Shown here: positions 32,701-44,719 of the stretch, piece by piece
Layout of the letters: each line of letters opens with the position of its first letter
Numbering within the stretch: position 1 is the first letter of the stretch
Assembly: GCA_033807775.1 (NCBI GenBank)
Contig: CM066326.1
Span: forward strand, 93,350,873 to 93,414,872
Reading direction: 5' to 3'
Length of the DNA stretch: 64,000 nucleotides
DNA from: Saussurea involucrata
Lineage: Eukaryota > Streptophyta > Magnoliopsida > Asterales > Asteraceae
Made by a program: the position numbers and the translations under genes
Notes under the pieces: model-generated
What the model was told of the DNA's origin: nothing
What the model saw: only the letters and a program-made list of their open reading frames with translations
Database searches by the model: none

Positions 32701-33777
32701 GAAGTTATAAAGAGGGAACATTAGATGAAAGTCTTTTCGGGGATTCCAGATGAATAGTACTAGTTGTCAATAAAGCTGTTGGAATATGTGGTTGTAAGAT
32801 GGTGTAGTGATTTGGCTATTATTGGAATAGAATGTCGAGTGGTAGTGTGAGTTTATCCAAAGTGATTTTGGTTGTGTGAGTCGCTAAATAAGTTTATGAT
32901 TTTAAATCATAGGAGGTTTAATAAAGATGAGAAAGTGTTATCGGTATGTGGAAAAGTTGGGAGAAAGAGACAAATATTGATTGGAGGGTAGTACTCCATG
33001 CTAACATAGGAAGTAATGATAGAAAGGTCGGACCTAAGAATGTAGCTATACTACAGGTTCAATGGAATTATCACCTTTGATATATAATATTTTAAGTGTT
33101 TGGTTGCAATGTGGTCGCGTAGTGCGATATTGATGTGAGGAAGTGGTAGTACTTTATACTGAAGAAACGTGTGGGTCATAGAAGTAGTGATGGTTGCCGT
33201 AATTATAGAAGTATTCAAAAGTGGTAAGTATGCTCAATTTAAAGTGAGTATGAATTTCAAGCAGTATACGTTAATGTTATTTTGAGACCTGGAGATTGAG
33301 ATGTGGATGATGACGGTATTGAAGACCAAGCAATAGTCAGATAAAGGTTTAAAGATAAACGGTTACTCTAAGGAGGCTTACAAATCTAAGTTGGGAAGCG
33401 GATAATGGGGAAAGAAGTAAAGTTCAGGAAATATGAAAGATGAATTCTTGTTCCTTCTAGATTTTTTAATTGTGAATAAGTATATAAGACTTGAAATGAA
33501 GAGATGTATACAAAATATTTCGTATTGATATGATGTGATTTCACTAGTTAAAGTGAGAGCGAATGGTATGAGTCATTGGGTGAAGGAATGGGGAAACAAT
33601 CTTAGAGAAATCGTTGAGAAATTGTAATAGAGGAATGGGGTATAGGTACAATAGTATTATATCAATAAAATGTTAATGTGATTTTAGAATTGGAAGAAGA
33701 TATGAAGATTAAATATCCACATTTGTTTTCTTAATCTAAGATTTCGAGGACGAAATCTATTTCAAGTGGGGGAGAAT
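29747..33777 (+). other. Non-coding internal region of element C
   Basis: Four kilobases without a reading frame resembling gag, protease, RT or integrase; the longest frames (68 and 88 codons near 30526-30956) show no known motif. A TA microsatellite lies at about 31877-31900 and a GC-rich island at about 31430-31570. The final 40 bases hold the conserved GAGGACGAAAT tail and the polypurine tract GTGGGGGAGAAT next to the 3' LTR. Confidence 0.75.
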
Positions 33778-35497
33778 TGTAACACCCGGAAAATCCTAGT
33801 AAGTAATAATAGTCTTAATATTTCTTAATATTTTGACTTTTTAGATCATGATTGATATCCTAAGTAATTTCCGTGATTTTTACTTGTTATTTGTTAATTC
33901 CCGATAGAAATCAGTAAGTTTATTTCTTAAGGAAATTAATGAAAAATAGATGATAAAGTTAAACATTAGATTTTATGGATTAGTTGGATGGGTAATTTGA
34001 ATACGAGTCCAACGGTACTTTCCGGGGTAAAAACGGAGTTTTAACGAAGAAGTTACGGCTAAATCAGTGGGAATTGAGAAGACTAGCAAACAGAAGCCGG
34101 CGCCGATGGTTGGCGCCGATGCATCGGCGCGGGTGATCGGCGCCGAGCACCTGACGTGCTAAAAGGGGGTTAAACCCACCTCTTTATCCTTCGTCAGTAT
34201 TCTTTCATTTTAGAATTCTCAAGTTCAGAACTTTGCTCCTGCTCTTCTAAGACGATTTTCCATCTACTTAAGGTAAATTCATCTCTCAATCCTAATCCAA
34301 TTCAAGTAATTAGTAGATGAATCTTAACAATTAAACTTGATTTAGGGCATTACAGCTTCATCTTTCTTGATTGGAGTATTTGGGTTCAAGTCTTCAAGTT
34401 AGGGTTATACCAATTGAAGAATTAAGGTGAGTAACTTGTATCTAATTGATTGTATTATACTTATCTACCATTCTTTATCTTGATTTTGGTATTGTTAATG
34501 AGAAATCTTGATTTATAAGCTCTTAATGGTTAAGAGGGGACAAGAAGAGTTCAAGTAAGTTATAGTGGATTAATTGTGTTTTATTACTTAGAATGCCATG
34601 GTAAATGTTAGTGTTAAAGGTTTGGGTTTGATTTTACATCTTTGGTATGTGATTATGATAATGGCTTAATATATGTCTTAATGAAGTAATGATGGCTTAA
34701 TGGTCAATATGGACTTATTATTGAATTGTAAACATGGATGTTTATTATTGATATTATATAGAATGTGAATTGATACATATGGATGTATATGAACTACATG
34801 GAAGTAGTATTGATATGTTAAATGGTTGGACCATTGTTAAGTGCTAAATATGCTTGGAATATTATTTGGATTAACATATTTGGTATTCACATAATTGGAG
34901 GAGCACCTAGTAGGCATTGGAGGATATATTCTTACACACCGTGGGGTAAGTGTAATTGATTCATACCTCGGATACCGTGGGGTTTTCCGTTGTGTTATGC
35001 CTTGTGACAATATTGTGGGGGTACTGATCAAGGTATATCTTCGATTATGATGTAACTGGGTAGCGATATGGACCTTCTCCATGGAATCCAATTTGTGAAT
35101 GTATCGAATTGTTATTCCTACATGCTATGATTATGCTCTATGTGCTATGTGTAAACCTCACTTAGGCTTTAAAAGCCTAACACTTGTTATGTGTTTTATG
35201 TGTTACAGATATTAGTGGTTCCGGACACAAGAAGGTCTAGAACGGGGTTGTGAGCATGGGATCATTGTTGGAGAGTTAAAGATTGGAAGGTTGATGATAG
35301 AACTTTCCGACATCATTTTGATATTTGATTGCTATAGTAGTGATCAAATAAGCTAGTGGTCCATTAGTAGTTAAAATTAACTAAATCTTGGTAATAATGG
35401 TTATGTAATGATAATTATGTATACTTTTACTTTAGTAATGAGTACCACTCTTCCGTTTTATGGAAGTTTTTGTTAACCCCTGTTTTGGGGTGTTACA
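33778..35497 (+). mobile_element. 3' LTR of element C
   Basis: 1720 bases, nearly identical to 28028-29746. At the GGCGCC cluster (about 34097-34148) it keeps CpG sites that are T- or A-mutated in the 5' copy. Confidence 0.92.
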
Positions 35498-35502
35498 GAA
35501 CG

Positions 35503-37252
35503 ATTCATCCATGGGTTGAAGAGCAGTATTCAGGAATTGGTTCTGACTAGAAACCCCACTACTTTTTAGGCGGCCATCAATACGGCCGAGCTGATTGAGA
35601 AAGAAAAGAACCGTCAGTCGACTGAGAAGGGTGGGGAGAAGCGCAAATGGGATGGTCCGGGTAACGACTCAAGAAGAGGGAAAATGTCCCGACTAGGCAA
35701 CCGTGTTAGCAAGGATGCCGTTGGGCAAACGTGTTCGAAGTGTAACAAGGTGCACCGGGGAGAATGCATGGCAGGTTCAAACTCATGCTACTGGTGTGGC
35801 TTGCCCGGTCATTTGTCAAGGGATTATCCGGGGACTGGAAAATCTTGTTACCAATGTGGAGATACTGGACACATGCGTAATGATTGTCCTCAGCTGAAGA
35901 AAGGGGGACCAGTCCAGTTTGGTGAACGACAAGGAAACGGAAGAAATGACAAGGGAGCAGAACCGGCGCGTTCGAAGGGACGTGCGTTCCGCATAACTGC
36001 GGAGGAGGCGGAGGAAGCACATGATGTTGTGGCAGGTACATTCCTAGTGAACTCTCTGTGTGCCAAGGTGTTATTTGATTCGGGAGCGAATCGCTCTTTT
36101 GTATCACATGCTTTTATGAAATGTTTGGGGGTAAGGCCTAGACGTTTGGAGAGAGCACTAGAGGTGGAAACCGCCAATGATAGATGGGTATACGTTAAGG
36201 AGGTGGTGGAGGATTGTGTCATATATATAGAAGGGAGGTTGGTGTCAATGAAATTATATCCCATAGCAATGGGAGAGTTTGACATAGGGTTAGGAATGGA
36301 CTGGTTAGCAGCGAACGAAGCGACTATCGTTTGTAACAAGAAGTTGGTCAGGATTCGGTTACCTGATGGGGATTCCGTAGTGATCTATGGGAATCGCCGT
36401 GATAGGAAGACTAGCCTTATCTCGATGATCAGGGCTACTAAGTGTTTGAGGAGGGGGTGTCAAGGGTTCTTGGCGTACGTGTTGGACGCCAAGAAAGAGA
36501 AGCGTGGGTTGGGTGATGTGCGTGTAGTAAATGAGTTCCCGGAAGTATTTCCGGATGATTTGACAAGTTTACCGCCGGATCGTCAGATCGAGTTCAAAAT
36601 TGATCTGATGCCAGGAGCTACACCAATTGCCCGCGTACCTTATAGATTAGCTCCGTCAGAAATGAAGGAAATGATGACTCAGTTGCAGGAGTTGTTAGAC
36701 AAGGGGTTCGTTAGACCGAGTACGTCTCCGTGGGGAGCACCTGTGCTCTTCGTGAAGAAGAAGGACGGTACTATGCGGATGTGTATAGACTACCGTGAGC
36801 TCAACAAGGTCATGATCAAGAACAAGTATCCGATACCGAGGATTGACGACCTGTTTGATCAATTGCAAGGAGCCAATTACTTCTCCAAGATTGACCTGAG
36901 GTCAGGTTATCACCAACTCAAGGTAAGGGAGGAGGATGTGCCGAAGACCGCTTTCAGAACCAGGTATGGACACTATGAGTTTTTGGTGATGCCGTCCGGG
37001 CTGACCAACGCCCCGGCAGCATTCATGGACCTAATGAATAGGGTGTGCCAACCTTATTTAGACAAGTTCGTGATAGTGTTCATAGATGATATTATGATAT
37101 TTTCAAAATCGGAAGAGGAGCACGAAAACCACCTTCGAACAATTCTCGAGCTACTAAAGCGAGAGAAGCTGTATGCGAAGTTTTCTAAATGTGAGTTTTG
37201 GCTAAGAGAGGTGCAGTTTCTTGGACACGTGGTGTCTGAGAGTGGAATAAAG
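35503..37252 (+). pseudogene. Ty3 gag C-terminus, protease and RT of element B
   Basis: Gag resumes at FIHGLKSSIQELVL. A TAG at 35567-35569, probably from CAG, interrupts it. Zinc motifs follow: CSKCNKVHRGEC, then CYWCGLPGHLSRDY, in which the last Cys of the knuckle is Tyr, and an intact CYQCGDTGHMRNDC. Protease has LFDSGANRSFV. RT has YRELNKVMIKNKYPIPRIDD, KIDLRSGYHQ and the catalytic FIDDI box; the usual MPFGLTNAP is MPSGLTNAP. A missing base at about 37252 ends the frame at TAG 37253-37255. Confidence 0.9.
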
Positions 37253-38757
37253 TAGACCCGGCTAAGATCGAAGCTATCCGAGATTGGGAGCAGCCCAAGA
37301 ATCCGTCAGAAGTTCGGAGTTTTCTCGGACTGGCAGGTTACTACCGGAAATTCATCAAGGACTTTTCGTGTATTGCCACGCCATTAACGTCCTTAACCAA
37401 GAAGAATGTCAAGTTCGCCTGGTTAGAGAAGCAAGACGAAGCCTTTCAAAAGTTAAAGGAGATGTTGAGCAGCGCTCCGGTGTTGTCCCTACCGGACGGT
37501 TCGGAGGACTTCATAGTGTTCAGTGACGCATCAAAGCTCGGTTTGGGTTGCGTACTCATGCAACGAGGTAAGGTGATCGCTTATGCCTCCCGGCAGCTAA
37601 AGGATCACGAGACTCGATATCCCACGCATGATTTAGAATTAGTGGCAGTGGTTTTTGCTCTGAAGATTTGGCGACATTACCTTTATGGGACTCGGTGCCA
37701 GATTTTCACGGATCACAAAAGCTTGTGTCATCTCTTCGTTCAAAAGGAGTTGAACATGCGTCAAAGGAGATGGATTGAATTGTTAATCGACTACGACTGT
37801 AAGATCGATTACCATTCAGGTAAGGCCAACGTAGTGGCGGACGCTTTGAGCCGTAAGGAACGAAGCGAAACCCCCAGTATTGTAGCCATGAGGGCTGAGG
37901 TGACGTTTAATTTGCTTGCTGAGATAAAGAAATGTCAGGAAGAGGCGCTTGGAGTGGAAAATCTCAAAAAAGAGAGAATGGTAGGACAAGCGTCCTCACT
38001 AATAGAAGATAGTCGAGGGGTGAAGTGTCTTAGTGGGAGAATCTGGGTCCCGAGACTCGGAGAGCTCCGAAAGCGGATTTTAGAAGAAGCACACAAATCA
38101 AAGTACACGATTCACCCCGGGACTAATAAGATGTACGGAGATCTACGTCGAGACTATTGGTGGTCGGGAATGAAAAAGGATATAACTCATTTTGTAGAGA
38201 TCTGTATGACGTGTTCACGAGTAAAGATTGAGCATCAACGACATTATGGGAAGCTCCAGTCGTCAGAGATACATATGTGGAAGTGGGATCAAATTACGAT
38301 GGACTTCGTAACTCGCTTTCCTAAGACTCCAAAGGGTTTTGACGCTATATGGGTGATTGTGGATCGTCTCACAAAGTCGGCACACTTCTTACCTATACGA
38401 GAGTCTTACTCGTTGGAGCGGTTAGCAAAGTTGTACATCGACGAGATCGTAACCCGTCATGGTGTGCCTTCGTCGATTGTATCTGACCGAGATAGCAGGT
38501 TTACCTCCACGTTTTGGAGGAGTTTCCAAAGAGAAATGGGTTCACAAATTAAGATGAGCACCGCTTATCATCCTCAGACCGACGGTCAGAGTGAGCGAAT
38601 GATCCAAACATTGGAGGACATGTTGAGAGCATGCGCTTTAGACTTCCAAGGCTCTTGGGAAAAGCACCTACCACTGATCGAGTTCGCTTACAATAACAAC
38701 TACCACTCGAGCATCAAGGCAGCGCCGTTTGAGGCACTCTATGGTAGGAAATGTTGA
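37253..38757 (+). pseudogene. Ty3 RT end, RNase H and integrase of element B
   Basis: After the shift the frame gives the RT connection (SEVRSFLGLAGYYRKF), RNase H (VFSDASKLGLGCVL and NVVADALSR), the HHCC finger (IHPGTNKMY ... CMTCSRVK) and the integrase core (DFVTRFP, SDRDSRFTSTFW and the Glu in TDGQSERM). A TGA at 38755-38757 follows LYGRKC, probably from CGA. All three integrase catalytic residues are present. Confidence 0.9.
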
Positions 38758-39339
38758 ACTCCATTATGTTGGAACGAAGTCGGGGAAAGACAGCTCGCCG
38801 AGCCAGAGTTAGTGCAACTGACTTCAGATAAGATAGTCCAGGTGCGTGAAAGACTGAAGGTCGCTCGCGACCGACAGAAGAGTTATGCGGATAAGAGACG
38901 GAAAGACATAGAGATTCAAGTCGGAGACCATGTCTTGTTAAAGGTGTCTCCTTGGAAAGGAGTGGTACGATTTGGAAAACGTGGGAAGCTAAGCCCACGT
39001 TACATCGGACCATTCGAGATTACAGAACGAATTGGAGAAGTGGCGTATAGGTTGGATCTACCGGAAGAATTGCGAAGTATCCACAAGGCGTTTCACGTGT
39101 CCAACTTGAGGAAATGCCTAGCCAACGTAGCCAAGGCAGTGCCATTGAATGACATAAAGGTGGACGAGAAATTGAATTTTATAGAGGAACCCGAAGAAAT
39201 CACGGATGTTAAGGTAAGGAAGTCACGGAACAAGGAGACTAAGCTGGTTAAGGTACAGTGGAGACACCACAAGGGTCCGGAGGCGACCTGGGAGTTGAAG
39301 TCGGAGATGAAAGCTAGATACCCGCATCTCTTCCAATAA
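38758..39339 (+). pseudogene. Ty3 integrase C-terminus with chromodomain-like tail of element B
   Basis: Same frame as the preceding part, after the TGA. It has DRQKSYADKRRK, the GPF/Y module (SPRYIGPFEITERIGEVAY) and the tail VQWRHHKGPEATWE. It ends in TAA at 39337-39339. The tail resembles a chromodomain that lacks some of the aromatic cage residues; that point needs a structural alignment. Confidence 0.88.
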
Positions 39340-39360
39340 GGAATTCCGGGGACATAATTC

Positions 39361-39377
39361 TTTTAAGGGGGGAGTGT
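39361..39377 (+). promoter_or_regulatory. Polypurine tract of element B
   Basis: TTTTAAGGGGGGAGTGT directly before the 3' LTR. Confidence 0.85.
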
Positions 39378-41051
39378 TGTAACAACCGGGTTTCGTTTGC
39401 AAGTATGTATAAGATTGGTGCCTATTGCGAAAGAAATGAAGGTTAAGGGAGGGACCCTTTTTGCAATAAGTGAAAAGTATTTATAGACACTAACCCCCAG
39501 GGCAACCTCCTTTGCTTGGAAATCAGTATTTTGGTTGCTCTTGGTGTGTTTGGCAACTAGAGAAGAAAAGAGAAGAACAAAGGAGTTTTGGACAAAGAAA
39601 TCGTAAAGGAGGAGAATTCTGCAAGGTATTCCTTTCTAATTCGTATTCCCTTTTGTTATAGTGTTCCTATTTTTATTTGGGTTGGGTTCTTAATTTTGAT
39701 TATAAGGATTCAAGAGGTTTTATCCACATTCTTCTTAAAAGTGGGTTTTAAGGGTTTTTGGCTTTGGGATCGATTTAATGGTAAGAAAGGGGATTAAGTG
39801 GTTGTGAAAGATTGGTGGATGAACCCTTAGGTTTTTCAAATCAAATTAATGGCAGATTATGAGCTTAATGAACACTTTTAGATCACTTTTGTCAAACAGC
39901 AGTCGTATCCGGACACTAGCAATTCTGGTTGTCACAATAGTTTCCGGATAGGAATGCTAGTTCCCGGGTAGAATGTTATGGTAGTTTTCGGATGGGTGTC
40001 CTTCCGGATAGGTTGAGTTACCGGGTGCGGTATCCGGACAGTTCGGGTATCCAAAAAGTAGGGATATCCGGACAGTGCGGGTATCCGGGAAGATAGGGTG
40101 TCCGGACAGTTGGTATCCGGAAAGTGTTTATTGATCAGTAGGTTTGAACCGTTTAATCTGATTTTAACCTGATACCCTTAGGTGTTCGTCCGGATTAACT
40201 TGGAGGTAGTAAGAAGTGCGTTCAGAGTTTTGAGGTGAGTTCCCTAAACCTTTTACGACTTAAAGTGTTAAACATTTTAACTGATTATGATTTCACTTAC
40301 GAGCATGAAATGTTTATAACCGTCACGCATGATTTTCCATGAAATACCTGTTTTACTTGAGAAAACGTATGTTACTTGAGGAACTGAGAATGGTGATTTA
40401 CAAAGGTTGAAAGATGTATGTTTTTATGAAATGAATGACGTGCTATGTGGAGTCGGTCTACACTGTGGGATCAGAGATAGATCATCGGGATCTGATGATC
40501 CCTTGGATGGGTATGACAGACCGGTAGGCTGGAATCCGTTTCCTCCTATTCGGGTAGAGGGGAGTCTGCGTAAGCTCCGTGAAGGGGAGTTTGCGTAGGC
40601 TCCGGTTGAGAGCGAGAGGTTAGCCCATTGGGCCCCGATCGCGGAATGTTTATGTGATCCTATATACATTGTAGTACCATGCCTGATGTTATGTTAAGGT
40701 TTACGATGATATTTTTATAAACGATTTTATACTGTGTACATGTTGTTTTCGGAGGGAATTCACTAGACCTTTTGGTCTAACCATCGCTTTCAAAACTAAA
40801 CCATTTTCAGGTAAGCATGCTAAGGGTTCTTCAAGTAAGAACTAGGAGGCGATAAGAAGGACTTGAAGCTTAGAGTGACTTCAAGTTTTGACTATGATGA
40901 CTATAGAATAGCTCTCGGCTGTGGAATTTAGAGACTTCCGCTGTCAATTTTGTTTAGTATGATTTATGGATAGTGTACAGACAAGATTATTATGTAATTC
41001 AGATGCTTATTTTACGGTATTGCATGATCATGTTTTTTTTGGGACGTTAGA
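39378..41051 (+). mobile_element. 3' LTR of element B
   Basis: 1674 bases, TGTAACAACC...GACGTTAGA; the terminal ACA is AGA here, and the TSD ATGAC follows at 41052-41056. Uninterrupted, so it shows the sequence of the 5' LTR before element D inserted. Confidence 0.93.
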
Positions 41052-41056
41052 ATGAC

Positions 41057-41506
41057 TTGGTTTTCATCCTCTATACCTACCAACACTCCACAAACAAAAG
41101 TATTGCTTTTTCCTTTTTAACTAAGATAGATTATCTTTAATTATTTCTTCTATATTTTTAATCGTAAATGTTAAAAAATTTGATAAATCAGAAAGATTTC
41201 GTTATTTAATATTTTAACCTCTTTAAAGATTTATAAGCCGACCAATTACAATATTTTTCTTATCTTTTTAGATATTAATCTCTAATTGTATGCCATAATT
41301 CTATGAACACACTCAATATAAAGGTATTAAAACTTATCCAAAAATAGAGAATCAAAATTTCTAAAAAAGTGAATTTACACTAACCAATTTATTTTTGGTG
41401 ATTACTTATTATTTATATGATTAAAATAATTAATAAGATTTGTTTTTTTGTTTTTTTTTCAAAAAGGAGTTCATTTTTTTGTTAAACATTTAATATCAGT
41501 GATTTG
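41057..41506. other. AT-rich DNA without a recognisable gene
   Basis: No reading frame, RNA gene or element end was found between element B's right TSD and the TTA target of the Harbinger element. Confidence 0.5.
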
Positions 41507-41786
41507 TTAGGCCATCCGTAGCGCAAGCCATCAAGCCCTCAAACCCTCAATGCCACATCAGCTTTTCTCCTAACCCTCTCCTCAAGCCCTCAAGCCCTAA
41601 AGACCCGTAGCGCTACCCTCAAGCCCTCTTGTCACCTCATTTTTTTAATTCTTTTATTTATACATTTAATTATTTAACAATATAAAAATATTTAAATATT
41701 TTTTAATAAATAAAAATAAGATAAATAATAAAAATAAAAATTCATATCATTCATTAAAAATAAAATTACAAAATAAATTTAAAAAT

Positions 41787-42830
41787 CTACTCGTCGTCAT
41801 TGTTGGGAACTTGGATACGCCAAATATGTTCGACCAAATCCGACCGAAGGTTATTATGAGTGCCCCGGTTTTTTGACTTCTCGAACATTTGCCGCGCGTT
41901 GTTCCTCATTGATTTGGGTTTCGATATCATCCGCGAAAAGGTCGTTTTCATCGCCACCACAAATAGCATGATATTCGTCTTCGAGTATCATATTGTGTAA
42001 TATGACACAAGTGTACATAATGTTTGCCAATCTTGTCGGTTCCCATCCGCGTGCCGGGTTATGAAGTATATGCCAACGTTGTTTAAGCACGCCAAAAGCT
42101 CGTTCAACATCTTTACGTGCCGATTCTTGCGCGGACTTGAACTTTTGTCATTTAGGGTCCTGTGGGCACGTAAATGATTTTACGAAAGTAGCCCATTCCG
42201 GATATATCCCATCCGCTAGATAATATCCGTGCTCGTAGGTGGCTCCATTCACCTTAAAAGGGCAGTCAGGTGCTTTTCCATCATATACATCGTTCAAGAT
42301 GGGCGACTGATTGAGAACATTGATGTCGTTGTTGGAACCGGCAACACCAAAGTATGCGTGCCAGATCCATAGATCTTGAGAGGCCACTGCTTCTAGCATG
42401 ATTGTCGGGTGCTCATGATCACCTCTCATGAATTGACCTCGCCATGCTACCGGACAATTTGCCCACGCCCAGTGAGTACAGTATATGCTTCCGAGCATGC
42501 CGGGAAATCCGTGTTTAGCTTCATGCGCGGCGTACAACTTCTGAATATCAATAAAAGTAGGCTTGCGTAAATATTTTTGACCATACAGTTCAATAATACC
42601 TGTGCAGAATTTGTACAGACAATCTCGTGACGTTTTCTCTCCCATACGGATGTACTCGTCAAGTGCGTCAGCATCTACTCCATACGCCAATTGCCGAATA
42701 GCGGAAGTACACTTTTGTATCGGAGAAAAACCTTGTTTGCGTCTGCCGTCCAACCGAAGTGTAAAATACGGATACTCTCCTTCTAAATCTTCAACTATTC
42801 GTTTGAATAGTTGCCTGCTCATCCTGAACC
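41787..42830 (-). pseudogene. Harbinger transposase, main part
   Basis: The minus-strand frame begins FRMSRQLFKRIVEDLEGEYP and contains the DDE nuclease region of HARBI1-like transposases (GSIYCTHWAWANCPV, then DLWIWHAYFGVAGSNNDINVL). It stops at TGA 42148-42150 after CPQDPK, where this family has DPKR, so CGA to TGA is likely. The same frame continues with ARKDVERAFGVLKQRW. An extra A at about 41871-41876 moves the last 30 codons to another frame, ending at 41787. In this family the protein cuts at the element ends together with a Myb-like partner. Confidence 0.85.
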
Positions 42831-42835
42831 GCCGC

Positions 42836-44475
42836 TGATGCGTGTTTTGAATACACCAATAGACGTGTGATAATTAAACTTCAACGCAAGTATACATCGA
42901 GATCTAACGTCGTCTTTCAAGTAATAAATTGGTAAAATACCAGATATCGTTCCCACAGAGATTGGAGTAAAAGCGTAATAAAAGTCTAATAAAAGAAATG
43001 ATTTCCAAGGATCAATTCGAAGACAATATTTGTTTGTTTGGAGTTGGATTATCACAGATTATATAAAACAGATAAATAAAGAAAGCAAGCAAGGGTGTAA
43101 GACGTTGGGGTGAAGCTTAATTATAAATTCCAGCAGACCAATGCTATGTTAATGCTACAGCATTGGTTCCTCAATAATTAAATTCACCATCTATTTATTA
43201 GGATGTCCTTCCGGATCTTCAACATTATATTATTAATCTAGCTTTCAACAACCCATTCCTGGTGATGTATTAGGACTATTAATAATAAAATGATGTCTTT
43301 CAAATATATGGATAAACAAATTACTTTGTTAAAAATCACTCTTCCAAGTTGATCCCATATCTGTTAAGTTGACGTGTCTGAGTGGTCCATTCCTGATACA
43401 CACTCTACACTTTTACCATCATCACGATGACCAACTTATCGGGCAAAATCAACCTAGAAAAGACAGAGACGACAAATTCCTTTGTCAGTAGCTCTTCCAA
43501 GTCTTACTTTCTTTGTCATTCGGATTGACGTGCATATCAATGGCTCATTCCTGATGCCTTGGCACTTTAACACTTTCAAAGTGATCAAAACGTCACGAAG
43601 TAAACTTATCTTTATAAAACTTAACATGAAATGGTGAACATCATTATTGAGAAATAATGTCCACTATTCTTTATAATTAAAACTCCACCCTTTAATCTCA
43701 CACCCAAGCTTATAAAAGTTAGCTACTCATACTTGTATTAAAATTGCAATAAATATAAATGACTGAATTTAAAGACGTAATGTAAATAACGTAAACGTAA
43801 ATGACAATAATGTAAATTGCAAGAATTAAAACACTTAAAGAAGTGCAGCAATGTTGCTGCCGATGCTGCCGCAACTCATGTATATGACTAAGAACAACAA
43901 GATAAAGATGAACAAGATGAAGATAACTTGCATATATTTAAAGAAAGCAATTAGATGGTTTCCAATTCAGTTTCTAAGCTGATCGAACACTCCTAAAACA
44001 TCACAAGACACCTCCTATTTATACAAAAAGAGTCATGGCCTAAGCCATACCAACTCACAACAACTAACACTATTTATGTACCATGCATACTATTCATGGT
44101 ACCAAAAACTATTCCTAGGAGATGTCTTTTGTACTACTACCATTACAACACATAAACTATTTTATGAAGAACCCAAAGCATTGAACTTCATCTTGCATGT
44201 TGTTGTCTTCCCAAAAATTCTGCATTTCCAGCCTTGTTTTCCATTCAGCTCTCGTCAGCCATGAATGCTGCAGCATCGAAATAGCATTGCCTGCAGTTTT
44301 CTTTATTTTTAGCCATTCTACTTAGTAAAACAAGTAAAATCCATCACTTAGCTCCATGATTAATAAATATACAAATAAGAGAATAAAATGACACAAAAGT
44401 TGGGATAAAACAAAATATTATATATAAAAATATAAGAAAAAGACACAATATGCATTAAATAAATAATGCATATCA
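42836..44475 (-). mobile_element. Solo LTR, probably Tat/Ogre-like Ty3, minus orientation
   Basis: 1640 bases, TGATGCGTG...ATGCATATCA on the plus strand, flanked by GCCGC at 42831-42835 and 44476-44480, a perfect 5-bp TSD in the transposase gene. On the minus strand it ends with a region containing TCTGTGGGAACGATATC, like the 3' part of Tat-type LTRs. No primer site, polypurine tract or coding sequence is present. The lineage call is tentative, the TSD and TG...CA ends are direct. Confidence 0.8.
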
Positions 44476-44480
44476 GCCGC

Positions 44481-44719
44481 CTAAACATATCCGGTGTATA
44501 AACCGGGTTGTTGCCAAAGTAGTCCCGCATAAGCCGCTCGTTTGCAGCTACTCGACCTCTTTCTATGTTCACGGCCCTCTCTCTTGTTGACGATGAGGCG
44601 GTGCTACCATAAATCCATTGTGCAACCTATCGAAAAACTTCCCTTTGTAGATTCAACAACTCGTCGGTGTCTACGGATGATGATGATGCGGTCGGTGAAC
44701 CGGGTTGTGGCGAATCCAT
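44481..44719 (-). pseudogene. Harbinger transposase, N-terminal part
   Basis: ATG at 44719 (MDSPQPGSPTASSSSVDTDE) opens the transposase frame. An in-frame TAG about 28 codons in, probably from CAG, is followed by VAQWIYGSTASSS and ANERLMRDYFGNNPVYTPDMFRR, which joins the main part across the solo LTR. The Ser-rich start and RDYF motif are usual for plant PIF transposases. Confidence 0.8.

Larger units (their letters stand above)
28028..35497 (+). mobile_element. Element C: non-coding LTR retroelement (LARD), 7.47 kb
   Basis: Two LTRs of 1719 and 1720 bases (TGTAACACCCGG...GGGTGTTACA) enclose about 4.0 kb with no gag or pol. Flanking GAACG at 28023-28027 and 35498-35502 is a perfect TSD within the gag of element B. 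A tRNA-Met primer site and a polypurine tract are intact. The LTRs differ at about 18 sites by eye, around 1 percent. This fits a large retrotransposon derivative mobilised by proteins of an autonomous relative. The 3' tail (ATTTCGAGGACGAAAT) is typical of Tekay-like elements. Confidence 0.9.
12058..41051 (+). mobile_element. Ty3 element B (Tekay-like chromovirus), host of nested insertions
   Basis: The element is bounded by ATGAC at 12053-12057 and 41052-41056. It has two LTRs of about 1.65 kb starting TGTAACAACCGGG, a tRNA-Met primer site, gag-pol and a polypurine tract. Element D is inserted in the 5' LTR and element C in gag. Without these it would be about 8.5 kb. Gag-pol has two nonsense codons, one frameshift and a damaged zinc knuckle. 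PBS, integrase GPF/Y and chromodomain-like tail place it among Tekay-type chromoviruses. Confidence 0.93.
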
